Source: Yersinia hibernica (GTDB lineage: Bacteria > Pseudomonadota > Gammaproteobacteria > Enterobacterales > Enterobacteriaceae). Taken from it: a stretch of 64,000 bases of DNA. Positions 55,198 to 64,000 of this stretch are shown one piece after another (the first letter of the stretch is position 1; every line of letters begins with the position of its first letter). The stretch spans positions 2,542,001-2,606,000 of the forward strand of contig NZ_CP032487.1 of NCBI RefSeq assembly GCF_004124235.1, read 5' to 3'. The position numbers and the translations under genes were made by a program. The notes under the pieces are model-generated. The model had not been told where the DNA came from. It searched no databases and was given only the letters and a program-made list of their open reading frames with translations.

Positions 55198-55256
55198 GCT
55201 TATCTGGCCGTCATTCATAAGCGGCCAATATTTCACAATCACGAGCCATATAATGG

Positions 55257-55796
55257 CTAGTAACCAAGTAGCTGCCGATATGAGCGAGTTTCTTGCTGTT
55301 CTGCTAATAGTCCTAATCGGTCAGCTAAATCTCGACACTCGACCTTTAGATTATCCAAGGCTGTAACATCATCAGTCATAATGGCTATTTCGGCAAAATC
55401 TCCTAGCCCGACCAAGCTATCAACCGTAACGTGAAACTTTCCGACAAAATAGATGCTGCGTTGCTTTTCCAGTGTAAATGCCGGTTGATACCCTAACGTT
55501 GATAACATACTTTGCACTTTGCCAATATCTTCAATATTGGTCGCTTCACAACGTTCCGAACCCGGCCCTTTAACTATCCATAAACGAATACCTGATGGAT
55601 TCATTTCCCGCAAAACCATACTAATCCTTTGCGCTGCCAAATCACCGCTATTGGCTTCTAGATAGATATCTTTTTCATGATTATCTGCGGTGAACGTTGT
55701 CGCTTTATGGATAACTAACTGTTTACGCAATTGAGTCATCTGCGGTACACGAAACTTCAACTCAACCTCATATTTACCAACAAAATGCTCACTCAT
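55257..55796 (-). CDS. cyaB: Class IV adenylate cyclase CyaB
   Basis: A 179-residue CYTH-fold enzyme that makes cAMP from ATP. The N-terminal signature [14 protein letters not shown] contains ExExK (11-15 region), and basic and acidic residues line the closed barrel, for example [14 protein letters not shown]. Length equals the class IV cyclase of Yersinia pestis as I recall (179). It is unusual for an enterobacterium to carry this besides the class I enzyme CyaA. The fold is shared with thiamine triphosphatases, so phosphatase activity is an alternative. Upstream, a perfect GATCTC-N6-GAGATC palindrome (55871-55888) may be a regulator site. Confidence 0.9.
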   Translation of the reverse strand: MSEHFVGKYEVELKFRVPQMTQLRKQLVIHKATTFTADNHEKDIYLEANSGDLAAQRISMVLREMNPSGIRLWIVKGPGSERCEATNIEDIGKVQSMLSTLGYQPAFTLEKQRSIYFVGKFHVTVDSLVGLGDFAEIAIMTDDVTALDNLKVECRDLADRLGLLAEQQETRSYRQLLGY

Positions 55797-55870
55797 AAAA
55801 TACCTTATTAATCAGCGAAGTCCTTGTACACGATCTTATATCGCATTGTGTAACAAACAAAACTCTTATC

Positions 55871-55888
55871 GATCTCGCAAAAGAGATC
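55871..55888. promoter_or_regulatory. Palindrome upstream of cyaB
   Basis: GATCTC, GCAAAA, GAGATC is a perfect 6-bp inverted repeat 75 bases upstream of cyaB. It could be an operator. The remaining part of the 342-base cyaB-dld gap contains the CRP-like site and otherwise nothing recognised. Confidence 0.35.
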
Positions 55889-55987
55889 AATCACCGCATC
55901 TCTTATAGGCATTTTGATTAATCATTAGTATCAGTAATGTTTAAGGCCGAAAAATACCGCGCAAAAGTGTTCTTTAAACCATAATTG

Positions 55988-56003
55988 TGTGATGAGTTTC
56001 GCA
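55988..56003. promoter_or_regulatory. CRP-like site between cyaB and dld
   Basis: TGTGATGAGTTTCGCA fits the CRP consensus TGTGA-N6-TCACA with one mismatch (TCGCA). It lies 136 bases before dld and about 190 before cyaB, so it could act on either gene. Confidence 0.45.
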
Positions 56004-56138
56004 AAAATTGTGTTTTATTAACAAAGGCTGCCCTCACTCATGTTTACTTCATTACAGCAAAATAGCTATTTCATATAGGTCAAATTGCAAAAACCTCATG
56101 CTATAACCACGTAAATATCATTACAGGGGATAACAAGA

Positions 56139-57851
56139 ATGAATCAATCTTACGATGAAAAAATGCAAACCTTGTTAACCCAGTTGCAAAAAATTGTGGG
56201 TGTGCGCTACATGTTGACCGGCGAAAGGCAGACTGAACGCTATCGTACCGGTTTCCGCTCAGGCTCGGGCTCGGCAATTGCCGTCGTGTTTCCCTCTACG
56301 TTGTTGCAACAGTGGCAATTACTACAAATCTGTGTGGCAGCCGATACAATTGTAATCATGCAAGCCGCGAATACCGGGCTAACCGAGGGGTCAACCCCAA
56401 GTGGTGATGATTACGACCGCCCGATTGTTATATTAAATACATTGCGCCTTAATCAAATTCAGTTACTCAATGACGGTAAGCAAGTTATTGGGTTTCCTGG
56501 CAGTACACTGAATCAATTAGAGAAGCTCTTAAAACCCTATGACCGAGAACCCCATTCAGTCATTGGTTCATCCTGTATTGGTGCTTCAGTTATCGGTGGT
56601 ATTTGTAATAATTCAGGGGGTTCATTGGTTCAAAGAGGCCCCGCATATACCGAAATGGCGCTGTTTGCCCAAATTGACGATCAAGGCGAATTACAATTAA
56701 TCAATCATTTAGGAATTAATCTGGGCAATACACCAGAAGAGATCTTACAACGATTAGAAAGGGGCGAATATAGTGACAGCGATATTGCGCAAGGTACACA
56801 GCAAGCATCCGATCACGAATATGCTACGCGAGTGAGAAATATTGATGCACCAACACCTTCTCGTTTTAATGCCGACCCAAGACGTCTATTTGAAGCCGCT
56901 GGATGTGCGGGGAAATTGGCTGTATTTGCCGTTCGGTTAGATACTTTTCCCAGTGATAAACAACAGCAAGTTTTCTATATTGGCACCAATCAAACTCAGG
57001 TCTTAACAGCATTACGTCGAGCCATTTTACGTGACTTCAAGCATCTACCCGTTGCTGGCGAATATATGCATCGCGATATCTTTGATATTGCAGAAGTTTA
57101 TGGCAAAGATACATTTGTCATGATCAACCGCATGGGTACCAATAATATGCCACGCTTTTTTACCTTAAAAGGTAAAATTGATGCTCGTCTCAGCAAAGTT
57201 CCTTTTCTCATCGATCATTTAACCGATAGGGTTATGCAAGGCTTCAGCCAAATACTTCCCAGTCATTTACCCAAGCGCCTTAAGAGTTATCGTAATAAAT
57301 ATGAGCATCACTTGATGTTAAAAATGGCAGGTGAAGGGATTACTGAAGCACAGCTATTTCTAAAAGATTTTTTTGCCACGGCGGAAGGTAACTTTATTAC
57401 CTGCACCGCAGATGAAGGTAAAAAAGCTTTCTTACATCGTTTTGCTGCGGCGGGGGCCGCTATACGGTATCACGCAGTTCATGCAGATAAAGTTGAAGAT
57501 ATTCTGGCGCTAGATATTGCTCTACCGCGCAATGAAGAACAGTGGTTCGAAACCTTACCGCCAGAAATAGATAATTACCTGATTGCCAAACTCTATTATG
57601 GCCATTTTCTGTGCCATGTTTTTCATCAGGATTATATCGTGAAGAAAGGGGCCGATACATACGCCTTAAAACAAAGAATGTTGGAACTTCTGAATGACAA
57701 AGGAGCTGAATATCCGGCTGAACACAATGTTGGCCACCTCTATATAGCCAAACCTGCTCTGAAAGCGTTTTATCAACAGATAGACCCGACTAACAGCTTT
57801 AACCCAGGGATAGGAAAGACCTCTAAGCTCAAATATTGGCAGAAAAAGTAA
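56139..57851 (+). CDS. dld: Quinone-dependent D-lactate dehydrogenase Dld
   Basis: A 570-residue peripheral membrane FAD enzyme oxidising D-lactate to pyruvate and passing electrons to quinone. The FAD-binding PCMH domain has MQAANTGLTEGSTPSGDDYDRP and the IGASVIGGICNNSGGSLVQRGPAYTEM loop. The Dld membrane-binding and cap domains follow, with HLPVAGEYMHRDIFDIA and the C-terminal YPAEHNVGHLYIA and FNPGIGKTSK. Length and sequence match E. coli Dld (571). GGGGA precedes the ATG. In E. coli dld lies beside pbpG, as here. Confidence 0.96.
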   Translation: MNQSYDEKMQTLLTQLQKIVGVRYMLTGERQTERYRTGFRSGSGSAIAVVFPSTLLQQWQLLQICVAADTIVIMQAANTGLTEGSTPSGDDYDRPIVILNTLRLNQIQLLNDGKQVIGFPGSTLNQLEKLLKPYDREPHSVIGSSCIGASVIGGICNNSGGSLVQRGPAYTEMALFAQIDDQGELQLINHLGINLGNTPEEILQRLERGEYSDSDIAQGTQQASDHEYATRVRNIDAPTPSRFNADPRRLFEAAGCAGKLAVFAVRLDTFPSDKQQQVFYIGTNQTQVLTALRRAILRDFKHLPVAGEYMHRDIFDIAEVYGKDTFVMINRMGTNNMPRFFTLKGKIDARLSKVPFLIDHLTDRVMQGFSQILPSHLPKRLKSYRNKYEHHLMLKMAGEGITEAQLFLKDFFATAEGNFITCTADEGKKAFLHRFAAAGAAIRYHAVHADKVEDILALDIALPRNEEQWFETLPPEIDNYLIAKLYYGHFLCHVFHQDYIVKKGADTYALKQRMLELLNDKGAEYPAEHNVGHLYIAKPALKAFYQQIDPTNSFNPGIGKTSKLKYWQKK

Positions 57852-58019
57852 TCATGCTGAGGAGAAAGATTGTGCTAATCAAAATAAATTAAGCATTATC
57901 CGAATTCCGGCAAGATACCGCATGAATTCTGCCAGGCAAACTATAGTCATAGTCTGATACTGACGAAAGTTGGTATGACTGACAGAGGTTAATTTTCTAT
58001 ATTGAGTCTGGGAGAATGA

Positions 58020-58103
58020 ATGAAAATAATACTGTGGATTATTGCGATCATCTTTATTGTCGGCTTGCTGACCATTACTGGCGTACTTAAACTAATTTTC
58101 TAA
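58020..58103 (+). CDS. yohP: Small membrane protein YohP
   Basis: A 27-residue protein, MKIILWIIAIIFIVGLLTIT followed by GVLKLIF, a single transmembrane helix nearly identical to E. coli YohP (27 residues), a model for co- and post-translational insertion of small proteins. GGGAG lies five bases before the ATG. It sits between dld and pbpG, the same neighbourhood as in E. coli. A terminator hairpin follows at 58126-58158. Confidence 0.88.
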   Translation: MKIILWIIAIIFIVGLLTITGVLKLIF

Positions 58104-58125
58104 TTGTTATCAGTAAAATACTCTA

Positions 58126-58161
58126 GGCAGAGTTTACAGCTCGGTTGCAAACTCAGCCTTT
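58126..58161 (+). terminator. Terminator after yohP
   Basis: GGCAGAGTTT (58126-58135) pairs with AAACTCAGCC (58149-58158) with one A-A mismatch, followed by TTTC. It also lies in the 3' end of the converging pbpG transcript. Confidence 0.6.
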
Positions 58162-58171
58162 CATGTTGTTC

Positions 58172-59107
58172 CTATTCTGACACTTGAGCCAAGCGACCTT
58201 GAGCATCTTTTTGTTGACGATAACTTTTCGCAGCGCCAGGAATTGGCGCGGCCTTACCGGTCTCCATCCAACTCCGCAGGCGATTGGCATCAGCAAAATG
58301 GGTATATTTACCAAAAGCATCTAACACAACCAGTGCTACAGGGCGATGGCCAATAACAGTACGCATTGCTAAACAATGTCCCGCCTGATTGGTAAAACCC
58401 GTTTTAGTCAGCTGAATATTCCATTTATCGTTATAGACTAAATGATTAGTATTACGAAAAGGTAGCGTGTAATTAGGCTCACGGAAAGTTGCCATTTTCT
58501 CTGTAGTGGTACTTAACTGACCAATCAACGGATATTGCTTGGTCGCTATTAATAATTTAGTCAGGTCACGCGCCGTCGAAACATTATTAATCGATAGCCC
58601 CGTTGGCTCTACATAACGCGTTTTTGTCATTCCCAATGATTTCGCTTTGGTGTTCATCGCCTTAATAAAGGCACTATATCCACCAGGATAATGATGAGCC
58701 AGACTGGCAGCAGCACGATTTTCCGACGACATGAGTGCCAATAACAGCATGTCTTTGCGGCTGATTTCACTGTTCACTCGAACCCGTGAAAACACCCCTT
58801 TCATTTCTTTGGTTTGATGAGTATCGACTGAAATAATTTCATTCAGCGGCAACTTGGCATCTAATACCACCATTGCCGTCATCAATTTGGTTATTGATGC
58901 AATCGGGACAACCTCATCCGCATTATTAGCATAAATCACTTTATTCGTTTGTAAATCAACCACCATCGCACTTCCCGATGCCAATTCAAGCGCGGCTTTT
59001 CCTTTCACCTCACTGCCCGCCCCACTTGCCATAGCTGGCGGGACGGCACTGATACAGGTAGATAAAAGCAAGAAACTTAATAGTGCAAAACGGATTTTCA
59101 CATGCAT
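58172..59107 (-). CDS. pbpG: D-alanyl-D-alanine endopeptidase PbpG (PBP7)
   Basis: A 311-residue periplasmic penicillin-binding protein that cleaves peptidoglycan cross-links. A signal peptide (cleavage after AMA near residue 28) precedes the domain with SITK (SxxK, in [16 protein letters not shown]), SSEN (SxN motif, [21 protein letters not shown]) and KTG ([12 protein letters not shown]). These match E. coli PbpG throughout. The start at 59107 gives a proper signal peptide; an upstream in-frame ATG at 59158 would add a polar stretch first. Neither has a strong ribosome site. Confidence 0.94.
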   Translation of the reverse strand: MHVKIRFALLSFLLLSTCISAVPPAMASGAGSEVKGKAALELASGSAMVVDLQTNKVIYANNADEVVPIASITKLMTAMVVLDAKLPLNEIISVDTHQTKEMKGVFSRVRVNSEISRKDMLLLALMSSENRAAASLAHHYPGGYSAFIKAMNTKAKSLGMTKTRYVEPTGLSINNVSTARDLTKLLIATKQYPLIGQLSTTTEKMATFREPNYTLPFRNTNHLVYNDKWNIQLTKTGFTNQAGHCLAMRTVIGHRPVALVVLDAFGKYTHFADANRLRSWMETGKAAPIPGAAKSYRQQKDAQGRLAQVSE

Positions 59108-59510
59108 GTTCGTCAGCTTAAATAGGTTGTCTGGGACATTGTGGTTGATCCGGCGCATTATAAATTACAGTAATGCACTGCGCACCACACATTCTTAAAA
59201 TGATTGTTACAAAGATTAAGCTGCCTAATCGCTGCTCAGCGGTAAACATTTTCAATCTAAAGAAAGTAAAACTAGAATAATAGTAACTATGCTAAAAGAT
59301 AGCGTTTGCTTATAAAATAAGCAACATGCTGTAACAGAGAGACTTTTATTGTAATAATAAAACTTTAAAGATTTAGTCTCCGCCATTTTAATTAGCCAAG
59401 ATAATCTTAACCAAACCTCAATAGTGAGAAAAAAAACACCTACTCGTTCAAATATTGCCCTATAATTGCCAGCATAAATTTGTAGATAAACCTAATTTAC
59501 AGGTGTTTAT
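59108..59510. other. AT-rich intergenic region upstream of pbpG
   Basis: About 400 bases between the divergent pbpG gene and a small membrane-protein gene. It is AT-rich with no reading frame or stable hairpin that I could support. Confidence 0.5.
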
Positions 59511-59687
59511 ATGGGAACGACAATTTTTGGTATTCTCTTCGGTGTATTTTTAATCGCGGCTGGTTTAGCTGACATTCATGATGAAAACTTGGCCTCTCTG
59601 ACATTCTGGGTTGATGCATTGCTGATTTTTGTTGGGGCCATCTTCCTATTGGGTCTGGCGAAATTTATCGGCCGCAAGAGAAAGTAA
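59511..59687 (+). CDS. Uncharacterised 58-residue membrane protein
   Basis: A 58-residue protein starting MGTTIFGILFGVFLIAAGLA, with a second hydrophobic helix in LTFWVDALLIFVGAIFLLGLA and a basic end FIGRKRK. Two helices joined by the acidic loop DIHDENLASLT suggest a hairpin with both ends in the cytoplasm. AGGTG precedes the ATG and a terminator follows at once, so it looks like a real single-gene unit. I do not recognise a family. Confidence 0.72.
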   Translation: MGTTIFGILFGVFLIAAGLADIHDENLASLTFWVDALLIFVGAIFLLGLAKFIGRKRK

Positions 59688-59704
59688 GTTTTGTGCTATC
59701 CATT

Positions 59705-59732
59705 AAAAAAGGCGCTTAGAGCGCCCTTTTAT
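59705..59732. terminator. Bidirectional terminator before mgtE
   Basis: GGCGCT (59711-59716), loop TAG, AGCGCC (59720-59725) with A-run upstream and CTTTTATTT downstream. It serves the small membrane-protein gene and the converging mgtE gene. Confidence 0.88.
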
Positions 59733-59742
59733 TTACACTCAC

Positions 59743-60774
59743 TTATGCCAGCTCGGTCATCACCAATTGAGCGATTTCAAAGTAAATAATCAGACCGGTA
59801 CCATCAATAAAGGTCGCGATAAAGGGGGCAGATACCACTGCAGGGTCGATAGATAAACGCTTTAATACCATCGGAATAATAGAAGAAACGATTGCGCTCC
59901 ATACTGTAATAGCGACAACAGTTAAGCTGACGACGATAGTGACTTCCATCCCAACCCCCAGGAACCAGGCGCGGATCCAGGCAGCTAGACCAATAGTTAT
60001 TGCCACCATGAGAGAAGTTGAAACCTCTTTACGCAATACAGCACCGACATTACGTAAGCTGACTTCTCCTAATGCCATCGCTCGCACCAAAGTGGAAGTA
60101 ATTTGTGTACCGCTATTCCCCCCTGTGCCGATTAATAGTGGTATAAAGAATGCCAGCGCAATAGCCGCCTCCAGTTGTTCCTCAAATGCTTTTAATACTG
60201 TACCGGTATAGGCTTCTGCAACAAATAACATTAATAACCAAACAACCCGTTTACGCCATAATGTTACTGGGCTGGTTTGTAAGTACGGTTCATCTAGAGG
60301 TAAGCTGGCTCCTTGTCGTTGGGCATCTTCAGTATTTTCATCTTCAATCAATTCAGCAATATCTTGAGCTTGTAGTACCCCAATTAATTTACCGTGGCTT
60401 AAGACCGGAACAATATCTAAACCACTTTTTGATAATAAGTTAATTACCTCATGACGATTTTGATCAGGGGAGACTGAAAAATAACTCTGATTGATAATTT
60501 GAAAAACTTTTATGTCCTGCTGCTCCTCAGTCAATAATTTTTTAACTGAAAGTAATCCGAGCAAATGCCGATTATCATTCGTTACCAATAATTGTGTCGG
60601 AATTTCATTATCAGAAATGTTTTGCAGAAAATAGGCTTTAGCCTCAGCGACTGACATATCAGCGGATACCGTAATATAGGCATCGCTCATATAGGCACCT
60701 AAGGTAGACTCTTTTTCTTCGCCTGAATTGAATGGGTTTTGCTTTTGTAATGCTAAATCAAAATGTGAACTCAT
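59743..60774 (-). CDS. mgtE: MgtE-family magnesium transporter
   Basis: A 343-residue protein with two CBS domains (about 27-135) and a five-helix MgtE/SLC41 channel domain (about 170-343). Landmarks are PLLIGTGGNSGTQITSTLVRAMALGEV, the pore signature, and TIVVSLTVVAITVWSAIVSSIIPMVLKRLSIDP with the FIATFIDGTGLIIYF ending. The usual N-terminal helical-repeat domain of MgtE is absent, making it about 110 residues shorter than the Thermus-type channel. It should import Mg2+ and be gated by cytosolic Mg2+. A long leader with an M-box riboswitch precedes it. Confidence 0.9.
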   Translation of the reverse strand: MSSHFDLALQKQNPFNSGEEKESTLGAYMSDAYITVSADMSVAEAKAYFLQNISDNEIPTQLLVTNDNRHLLGLLSVKKLLTEEQQDIKVFQIINQSYFSVSPDQNRHEVINLLSKSGLDIVPVLSHGKLIGVLQAQDIAELIEDENTEDAQRQGASLPLDEPYLQTSPVTLWRKRVVWLLMLFVAEAYTGTVLKAFEEQLEAAIALAFFIPLLIGTGGNSGTQITSTLVRAMALGEVSLRNVGAVLRKEVSTSLMVAITIGLAAWIRAWFLGVGMEVTIVVSLTVVAITVWSAIVSSIIPMVLKRLSIDPAVVSAPFIATFIDGTGLIIYFEIAQLVMTELA

Positions 60775-60785
60775 AAATGACCCTA

Positions 60786-60809
60786 TTACTGTTATTAATT
60801 AACTAAACA
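60786..60809 (-). promoter_or_regulatory. Hairpin next to the mgtE ribosome site
   Basis: On the minus strand ACTGTT and AACAGT pair around a 12-base AT-only loop, just upstream of AGGGTC and the mgtE start (60774). It could modulate ribosome access as part of the riboswitch output. Confidence 0.35.
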
Positions 60810-60859
60810 GTCCTCACATAGGGGCGTAACCAGATTAGAGAGTGCTCTATGGCTATCTC

Positions 60860-61017
60860 CGTGTCTAAGTTTTAGCACTATACAACGTATCTGATTTCTC
60901 AGAAGTTACTTTGGGCTATACCTTAATCCGATATAGCCTGTCCTAACCTTGGGCGTCTCTGGACGTCGTCAGATCAGTAACCTGTGTTTGTATAGGAGCC
61001 TCGCCTAACGAGATACT
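60860..61017 (-). ncRNA. M-box (ykoK) magnesium riboswitch
   Basis: Reading the minus strand from about 61013, TCTCGTTAGGCGAGGCTCCTATACAAACAC shares the conserved 5' core of the M-box (GTTAGG.GAGGCTCCTATA); the sequence continues GGTTACTG, and GTCCAGAGACGCC (about 60947-60964), the core of the Mg2+-binding junction. It ends with ATACGTTGTATAGTGCTAAAACTTAGACAC, near the AGTGCTAAA...ACG tail of the family. The M-box senses Mg2+ and usually switches off mgtE-type genes when Mg2+ is high. mgtE starts about 85 bases further on. An obvious terminator with a U-run is not visible in that stretch, so translational control is likely. Confidence 0.85.
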
Positions 61018-61373
61018 GCATTTAACATGCCGGCACACTATAGTCGTGATACGTAAAGCAAATCAGAAAAATAACCATTCCTGTTTAAGGTGTATTTAGA
61101 ATCTGAATATCAATTACTAAAAATAATCATGCCAATTATTATCATGTTAAAAATACATTTACCTAAAAATATTAAATAACACTCAATAGGAAATTATTAT
61201 TATTTCTAATGTTTTATTTCACTTCCCCCTTACAGACAACATCTAAAATATGTATTGCACTGCGCGTAGCAAAGATTATACTTTATCAAAATCTCATTAT
61301 TTATCAGCATAAATAGATTACCCTATAGAAATTCGCCTCTATAATATCACTAGCAATAAAAAGGAGTTTATTG

Positions 61374-62003
61374 ATGATGAAACCCATTAATACATCATTT
61401 TTATTTATGTGTTGTATAATAAATGCAGAGCCAGCATCGGCCAATGAAATAACGCTATGGCGCGAACCCGCCCCTATTGTAAAAGAAGGAAAATATTACA
61501 GTCTGATCGTCGATCACGGGCAACTGCAAAAAGCGGTCAAAAATACCCATAATGATTATCTTTTTTCTGAGCAAGGGAATGGAATTAAACCGTTAGTATT
61601 AATCGGCTCTGCACTTGAGATCTCAGAGTTTTTGATTAAAAACGAGACTCGCGGTATCGAAAACCATATCAAAGAACTGCCCGATATCTACATGGGTATC
61701 ACCAACTATGTACCGCAGAAGCGTTTTACCGGCTTGTTTCCATTACATGATTTATTAACCCAAACGGTCGAACAGGCGGCAAAATTCGTGCCAGTGGGTA
61801 CGATTATTACTGATGCAGCAGGGATTCCCTCAGATTTAAAGGCCCTGTACGATGTAATTAAGAGTTTGAGAAATAAAGAAAAAAGCGATGGTCAACTTCT
61901 TTACGTGAAATTCAGTTATCTCCCCGAAGATGGGATGAAAAAGGTGGGTAGGAAAACAGTCAGTTTCGGGAAAATCCTTCAACAAATGCAAGATGACAAA
62001 TAA
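61374..62003 (+). CDS. Uncharacterised exported protein
   Basis: A 209-residue protein with a probable signal peptide (hydrophobic SFLFMCCIINA, cleavage likely after ASA near residue 24). The mature part contains EITLWREPAPIVKEGKYYSLIVDHGQLQKAVKN, split into strands, and a late basic stretch. No family motif is recognised. GGAG lies seven bases before the ATG at 61374; a second ATG follows at once. It is preceded by a long AT-rich gap on the far side of the mgtE leader, which suggests an accessory gene with its own promoter. Confidence 0.62.
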   Translation: MMKPINTSFLFMCCIINAEPASANEITLWREPAPIVKEGKYYSLIVDHGQLQKAVKNTHNDYLFSEQGNGIKPLVLIGSALEISEFLIKNETRGIENHIKELPDIYMGITNYVPQKRFTGLFPLHDLLTQTVEQAAKFVPVGTIITDAAGIPSDLKALYDVIKSLRNKEKSDGQLLYVKFSYLPEDGMKKVGRKTVSFGKILQQMQDDK

Positions 62004-62090
62004 TAAGGCTACAACCAATAAAAGCAAAAATCGCACCGTTGCAAGTGCTGTCAAGTAACCCTAAGCAGCGGTGTTTGATAATGCCCAAAA

Positions 62091-63023
62091 CTAAATGCGC
62101 TGAATAGCGAGCGCAATATCTTTTGACGTTTTTAATGCACGGATTTCACTAAATAAATCGCTGGCTTCAGTATATTCTTTGCGCAGATATCCCAACCACT
62201 GTTTGATACGCGCCACATGATAGAGCCCGGTATCGCCCTGTTTTTCTAATTGCACATACTTTTGCAGCAACTTGATGACTTCTGGCCACGGCATACGGGG
62301 TTCATTGTATTTCACAACTCGACTCAGATTTGGCACATTCAGCGCCCCGCGCCCTAACATCACAGCATCACACCCAGTCACTTTCATACACTCTTGCGCG
62401 CTTTGATAATCCCAGATTTCACCATTGGCAATCACCGGTATTGTCAGACGCTGACGAATCTGGCCGATAGCTTGCCAATTGATCCGATCAGCTTGATAAC
62501 CCTCTTCTTTAGTGCGGCCATGCACCGCTAATTCTGTGGCCCCGGCTTGCTGTACTGCATCCGCGATTTCAAACTGGCGATCGCCAGAATCCCACCCTAA
62601 CCGAATTTTTACGGTGACAGGTAAATGAGCCGGAACAGCTTCACGCATAGCTTTAGCCCCCTGATAAATCAGCTCTGGGTCTTTGAGCAATGTTGCGCCA
62701 CCGCCGCTGCCATTCACCAATTTAGAGGGGCAGCCACAGTTCAAATCTACACCATATGACCCCAGCTCAACCGCACGAGCTGCATTTTCCGCCAACCATT
62801 GGGGATATTGGCCTAACAATTGAATACGAACTTGAGTGCCGCAAGGCGTTCGGCTCTGGTGATGAAGTTCAGGGCACAGGCGATAGAATGATTTGGCGGG
62901 CAATAGTTGGTCAACCACCCGTAAGAATTCGGTGATACAAAGATCGTAATCATTAACTTCACTGAGCAGTTCGCGCACCAGTGAGTCCAATACACCTTCC
63001 ATCGGTGCCAGTATTACCCGCAT
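62091..63023 (-). CDS. dusC: tRNA-dihydrouridine(16) synthase DusC
   Basis: A 310-residue FMN-dependent enzyme reducing uridine 16 in tRNA to dihydrouridine. Landmarks are [16 protein letters not shown] (5-20), the catalytic Cys98 in [48 protein letters not shown] and [10 protein letters not shown]. The early sequence and length match E. coli DusC (315). It is the last member of the dld-yohP-pbpG-dusC neighbourhood shared with E. coli. Confidence 0.95.
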   Translation of the reverse strand: MRVILAPMEGVLDSLVRELLSEVNDYDLCITEFLRVVDQLLPAKSFYRLCPELHHQSRTPCGTQVRIQLLGQYPQWLAENAARAVELGSYGVDLNCGCPSKLVNGSGGGATLLKDPELIYQGAKAMREAVPAHLPVTVKIRLGWDSGDRQFEIADAVQQAGATELAVHGRTKEEGYQADRINWQAIGQIRQRLTIPVIANGEIWDYQSAQECMKVTGCDAVMLGRGALNVPNLSRVVKYNEPRMPWPEVIKLLQKYVQLEKQGDTGLYHVARIKQWLGYLRKEYTEASDLFSEIRALKTSKDIALAIQRI

Positions 63024-63176
63024 GCTAATGCCCCTACGCTCTTGCCCACGCCATCATACAACCCGCACACTGTCTAATAAATTCCGCATCGTATCACGAT
63101 AAAATGACCGGCAATGATACGGGTGAAATAGGGTTTAAAACAAGGGATAACCCTGCCAAGTCATGGATTCAGGTGA

Positions 63177-63206
63177 AAAAAAACCGCCTTCGAGAAAGCG
63201 GTTTTA
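63177..63206. terminator. Terminator after rhlE
   Basis: AAAACCGC and GCGGTTTT pair around a 10-base loop (CTTCGAGAAA) with A-rich and T-rich flanks. It lies 20 bases beyond the rhlE stop. Confidence 0.75.
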
Positions 63207-63225
63207 TCAGCGAATATTTTCTAAC

Positions 63226-64000
63226 TTATTCGCCCGGTTTGCGGCTACGGCCACGTGAAGATGGCCCTGCTGGGCGACGTTGACCATCAGCCTGACTGCG
63301 TGGGCGGCTGGTGCGGCTATCACCGCGACCTGCTGCTGCGCCACCATTTTGTGAGCGACCAGCACTGCTGCCACGCCCCATACCTGGGCGTTGCGCACCA
63401 CGGCCCTGACGGCCATTTTGAATCGGATCCGCTTTAATGCTTGGGTCCGGCTCGTAACCCTCGAGGGCGATACGGGGAATTTCACGTTTCAGCAAACGCT
63501 CAATATCGCGCAGCAGTTTATGTTCATCAACACAAACCAATGAAATCGCTTCACCGGTACGTTCCGCACGGCCAGTACGGCCAATACGGTGCACGTAATC
63601 TTCTGGAACGTTTGGTAGCTCATAGTTAACCACATGGGGTAACTGGTCGATATCCAAACCACGAGCAGCAATGTCTGTGGCGACCAGCACACGGATTTTG
63701 CCGTCTTTAAAGTCAGCCAGTGCGCGGGTACGTGCCCCTTGGCTCTTATTACCGTGAATGGCTGCGGCAGTAATACCGTCTTTATTCAGTTGCTCAGCTA
63801 AATGGTTAGCGCCATGCTTGGTGCGGTTGAACACCAATACTTGCTGCCAATTACCCTCGCCAATCATCTGAGACAATAATTCGCGCTTACGATTTTTATC
63901 CACAAAATGAACACTTTGCGCAATTTGTTCAGAAGCGGTGTTACGGCGTGCCACTTCAACAGATGCCGGATTGTGCAGCAATTTGCTAGCCAACCCTTTA
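63226..64000 (-). CDS. rhlE: DEAD-box RNA helicase RhlE, C-terminal part
   Basis: The gene runs off the right edge; about 258 C-terminal codons are present. The second RecA-like domain includes [38 protein letters not shown] and the HRIGRTGRA motif VI. The basic tail, rich in Gly, Arg, Ser and Ala (about the last 60 residues, ending RSRKPGE), fits RhlE, an RNA helicase involved in ribosome assembly and RNA turnover. Sequence matches E. coli RhlE in the core, with a differing tail. Confidence 0.92.
   Translation of the reverse strand, partial: KGLASKLLHNPASVEVARRNTASEQIAQSVHFVDKNRKRELLSQMIGEGNWQQVLVFNRTKHGANHLAEQLNKDGITAAAIHGNKSQGARTRALADFKDGKIRVLVATDIAARGLDIDQLPHVVNYELPNVPEDYVHRIGRTGRAERTGEAISLVCVDEHKLLRDIERLLKREIPRIALEGYEPDPSIKADPIQNGRQGRGAQRPGMGRGSSAGRSQNGGAAAGRGDSRTSRPRSQADGQRRPAGPSSRGRSRKPGE

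Noticed and set aside
55206..55228. TGGCCG/CGGCCA hairpin between yajD and cyaB
   Set aside because: Only six pairs with an 11-base loop and no U-tract; too weak to call a terminator.
63207..63485. 92-codon open frame overlapping the rhlE tail
   Set aside because: It is an alternate frame of the GC-rich Arg/Gly repeat tail of rhlE.

Overview
The window is a gene-dense enterobacterial chromosome segment. Gene identities and local gene order suggest Yersinia or a close relative in the Yersiniaceae. It holds blocks corresponding to two separate Escherichia coli regions: moeAB, ybiT, ompX-rhtA, dps, ybiI, glnHPQ, rlmF, ybiB, dinG and rhlE from one, and the osmF/yehYXW operon, yehS, dld, yohP, pbpG and dusC from the other. 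Accessory genes sit between them. The genus is inferred from remembered family relationships, not a database search. No tRNA, rRNA, CRISPR array, prophage or insertion sequence was recognised.

Left part (1-13 kb): the end of a DUF924 gene, moeA-moeB (molybdenum cofactor), a secreted M60/enhancin-like metalloprotease with two C-terminal chitin-binding-like repeats, the ABC-F protein YbiT, a creatinase/M24-like protein with a cation-efflux protein, an alpha/beta hydrolase with a Cys nucleophile, OmpX, and the threonine/homoserine exporter RhtA with an acetyltransferase.

13-23.7 kb: a fasciclin (FAS1) protein, an ECF sigma factor and an RskA-like anti-sigma factor form a compact module like the mycobacterial SigK/RskA/MPT70-83 arrangement, followed by tam. 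Then come dps, ybiI, glnHPQ behind NtrC/sigma-54 sites, a soluble PAS-PAS-MCP protein like BdlA, an ERIC-like palindromic element, rlmF, a flavin reductase and a BhsA/McbA-type periplasmic protein.

23.7-42 kb: an M3 peptidase, ybiB, aqpZ, dinG, a general porin facing an alginate-lyase-family protein, yedA, a leaderless PhnD-like protein, the osmF/yehYXW osmoprotectant transporter, a fatty-acid desaturase and a Gfo/Idh/MocA oxidoreductase.

42-53 kb: sseA, then the urea transporter urtABCDE with a recognisable sigma-54 promoter and an NtrC-like site, yehS, and a decaying phosphonate transporter. In the latter, phnC is frameshifted and phnD and phnE are fused by an internal deletion, while the second phnE and a Pho-box-like site persist.

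53-64 kb: yeaQ, a suppressor-of-fused-domain protein, yajD, cyaB (class IV adenylate cyclase), dld, the 27-residue yohP, pbpG, an uncharacterised 58-residue membrane protein, and an MgtE-type Mg2+ transporter behind an M-box (ykoK) magnesium riboswitch. An unknown exported protein, dusC and the 3' part of rhlE close the window. The observations most worth following are the FAS1/ECF/anti-sigma module, the M-box, the sigma-54 control of urt, and the phn operon caught in decay.
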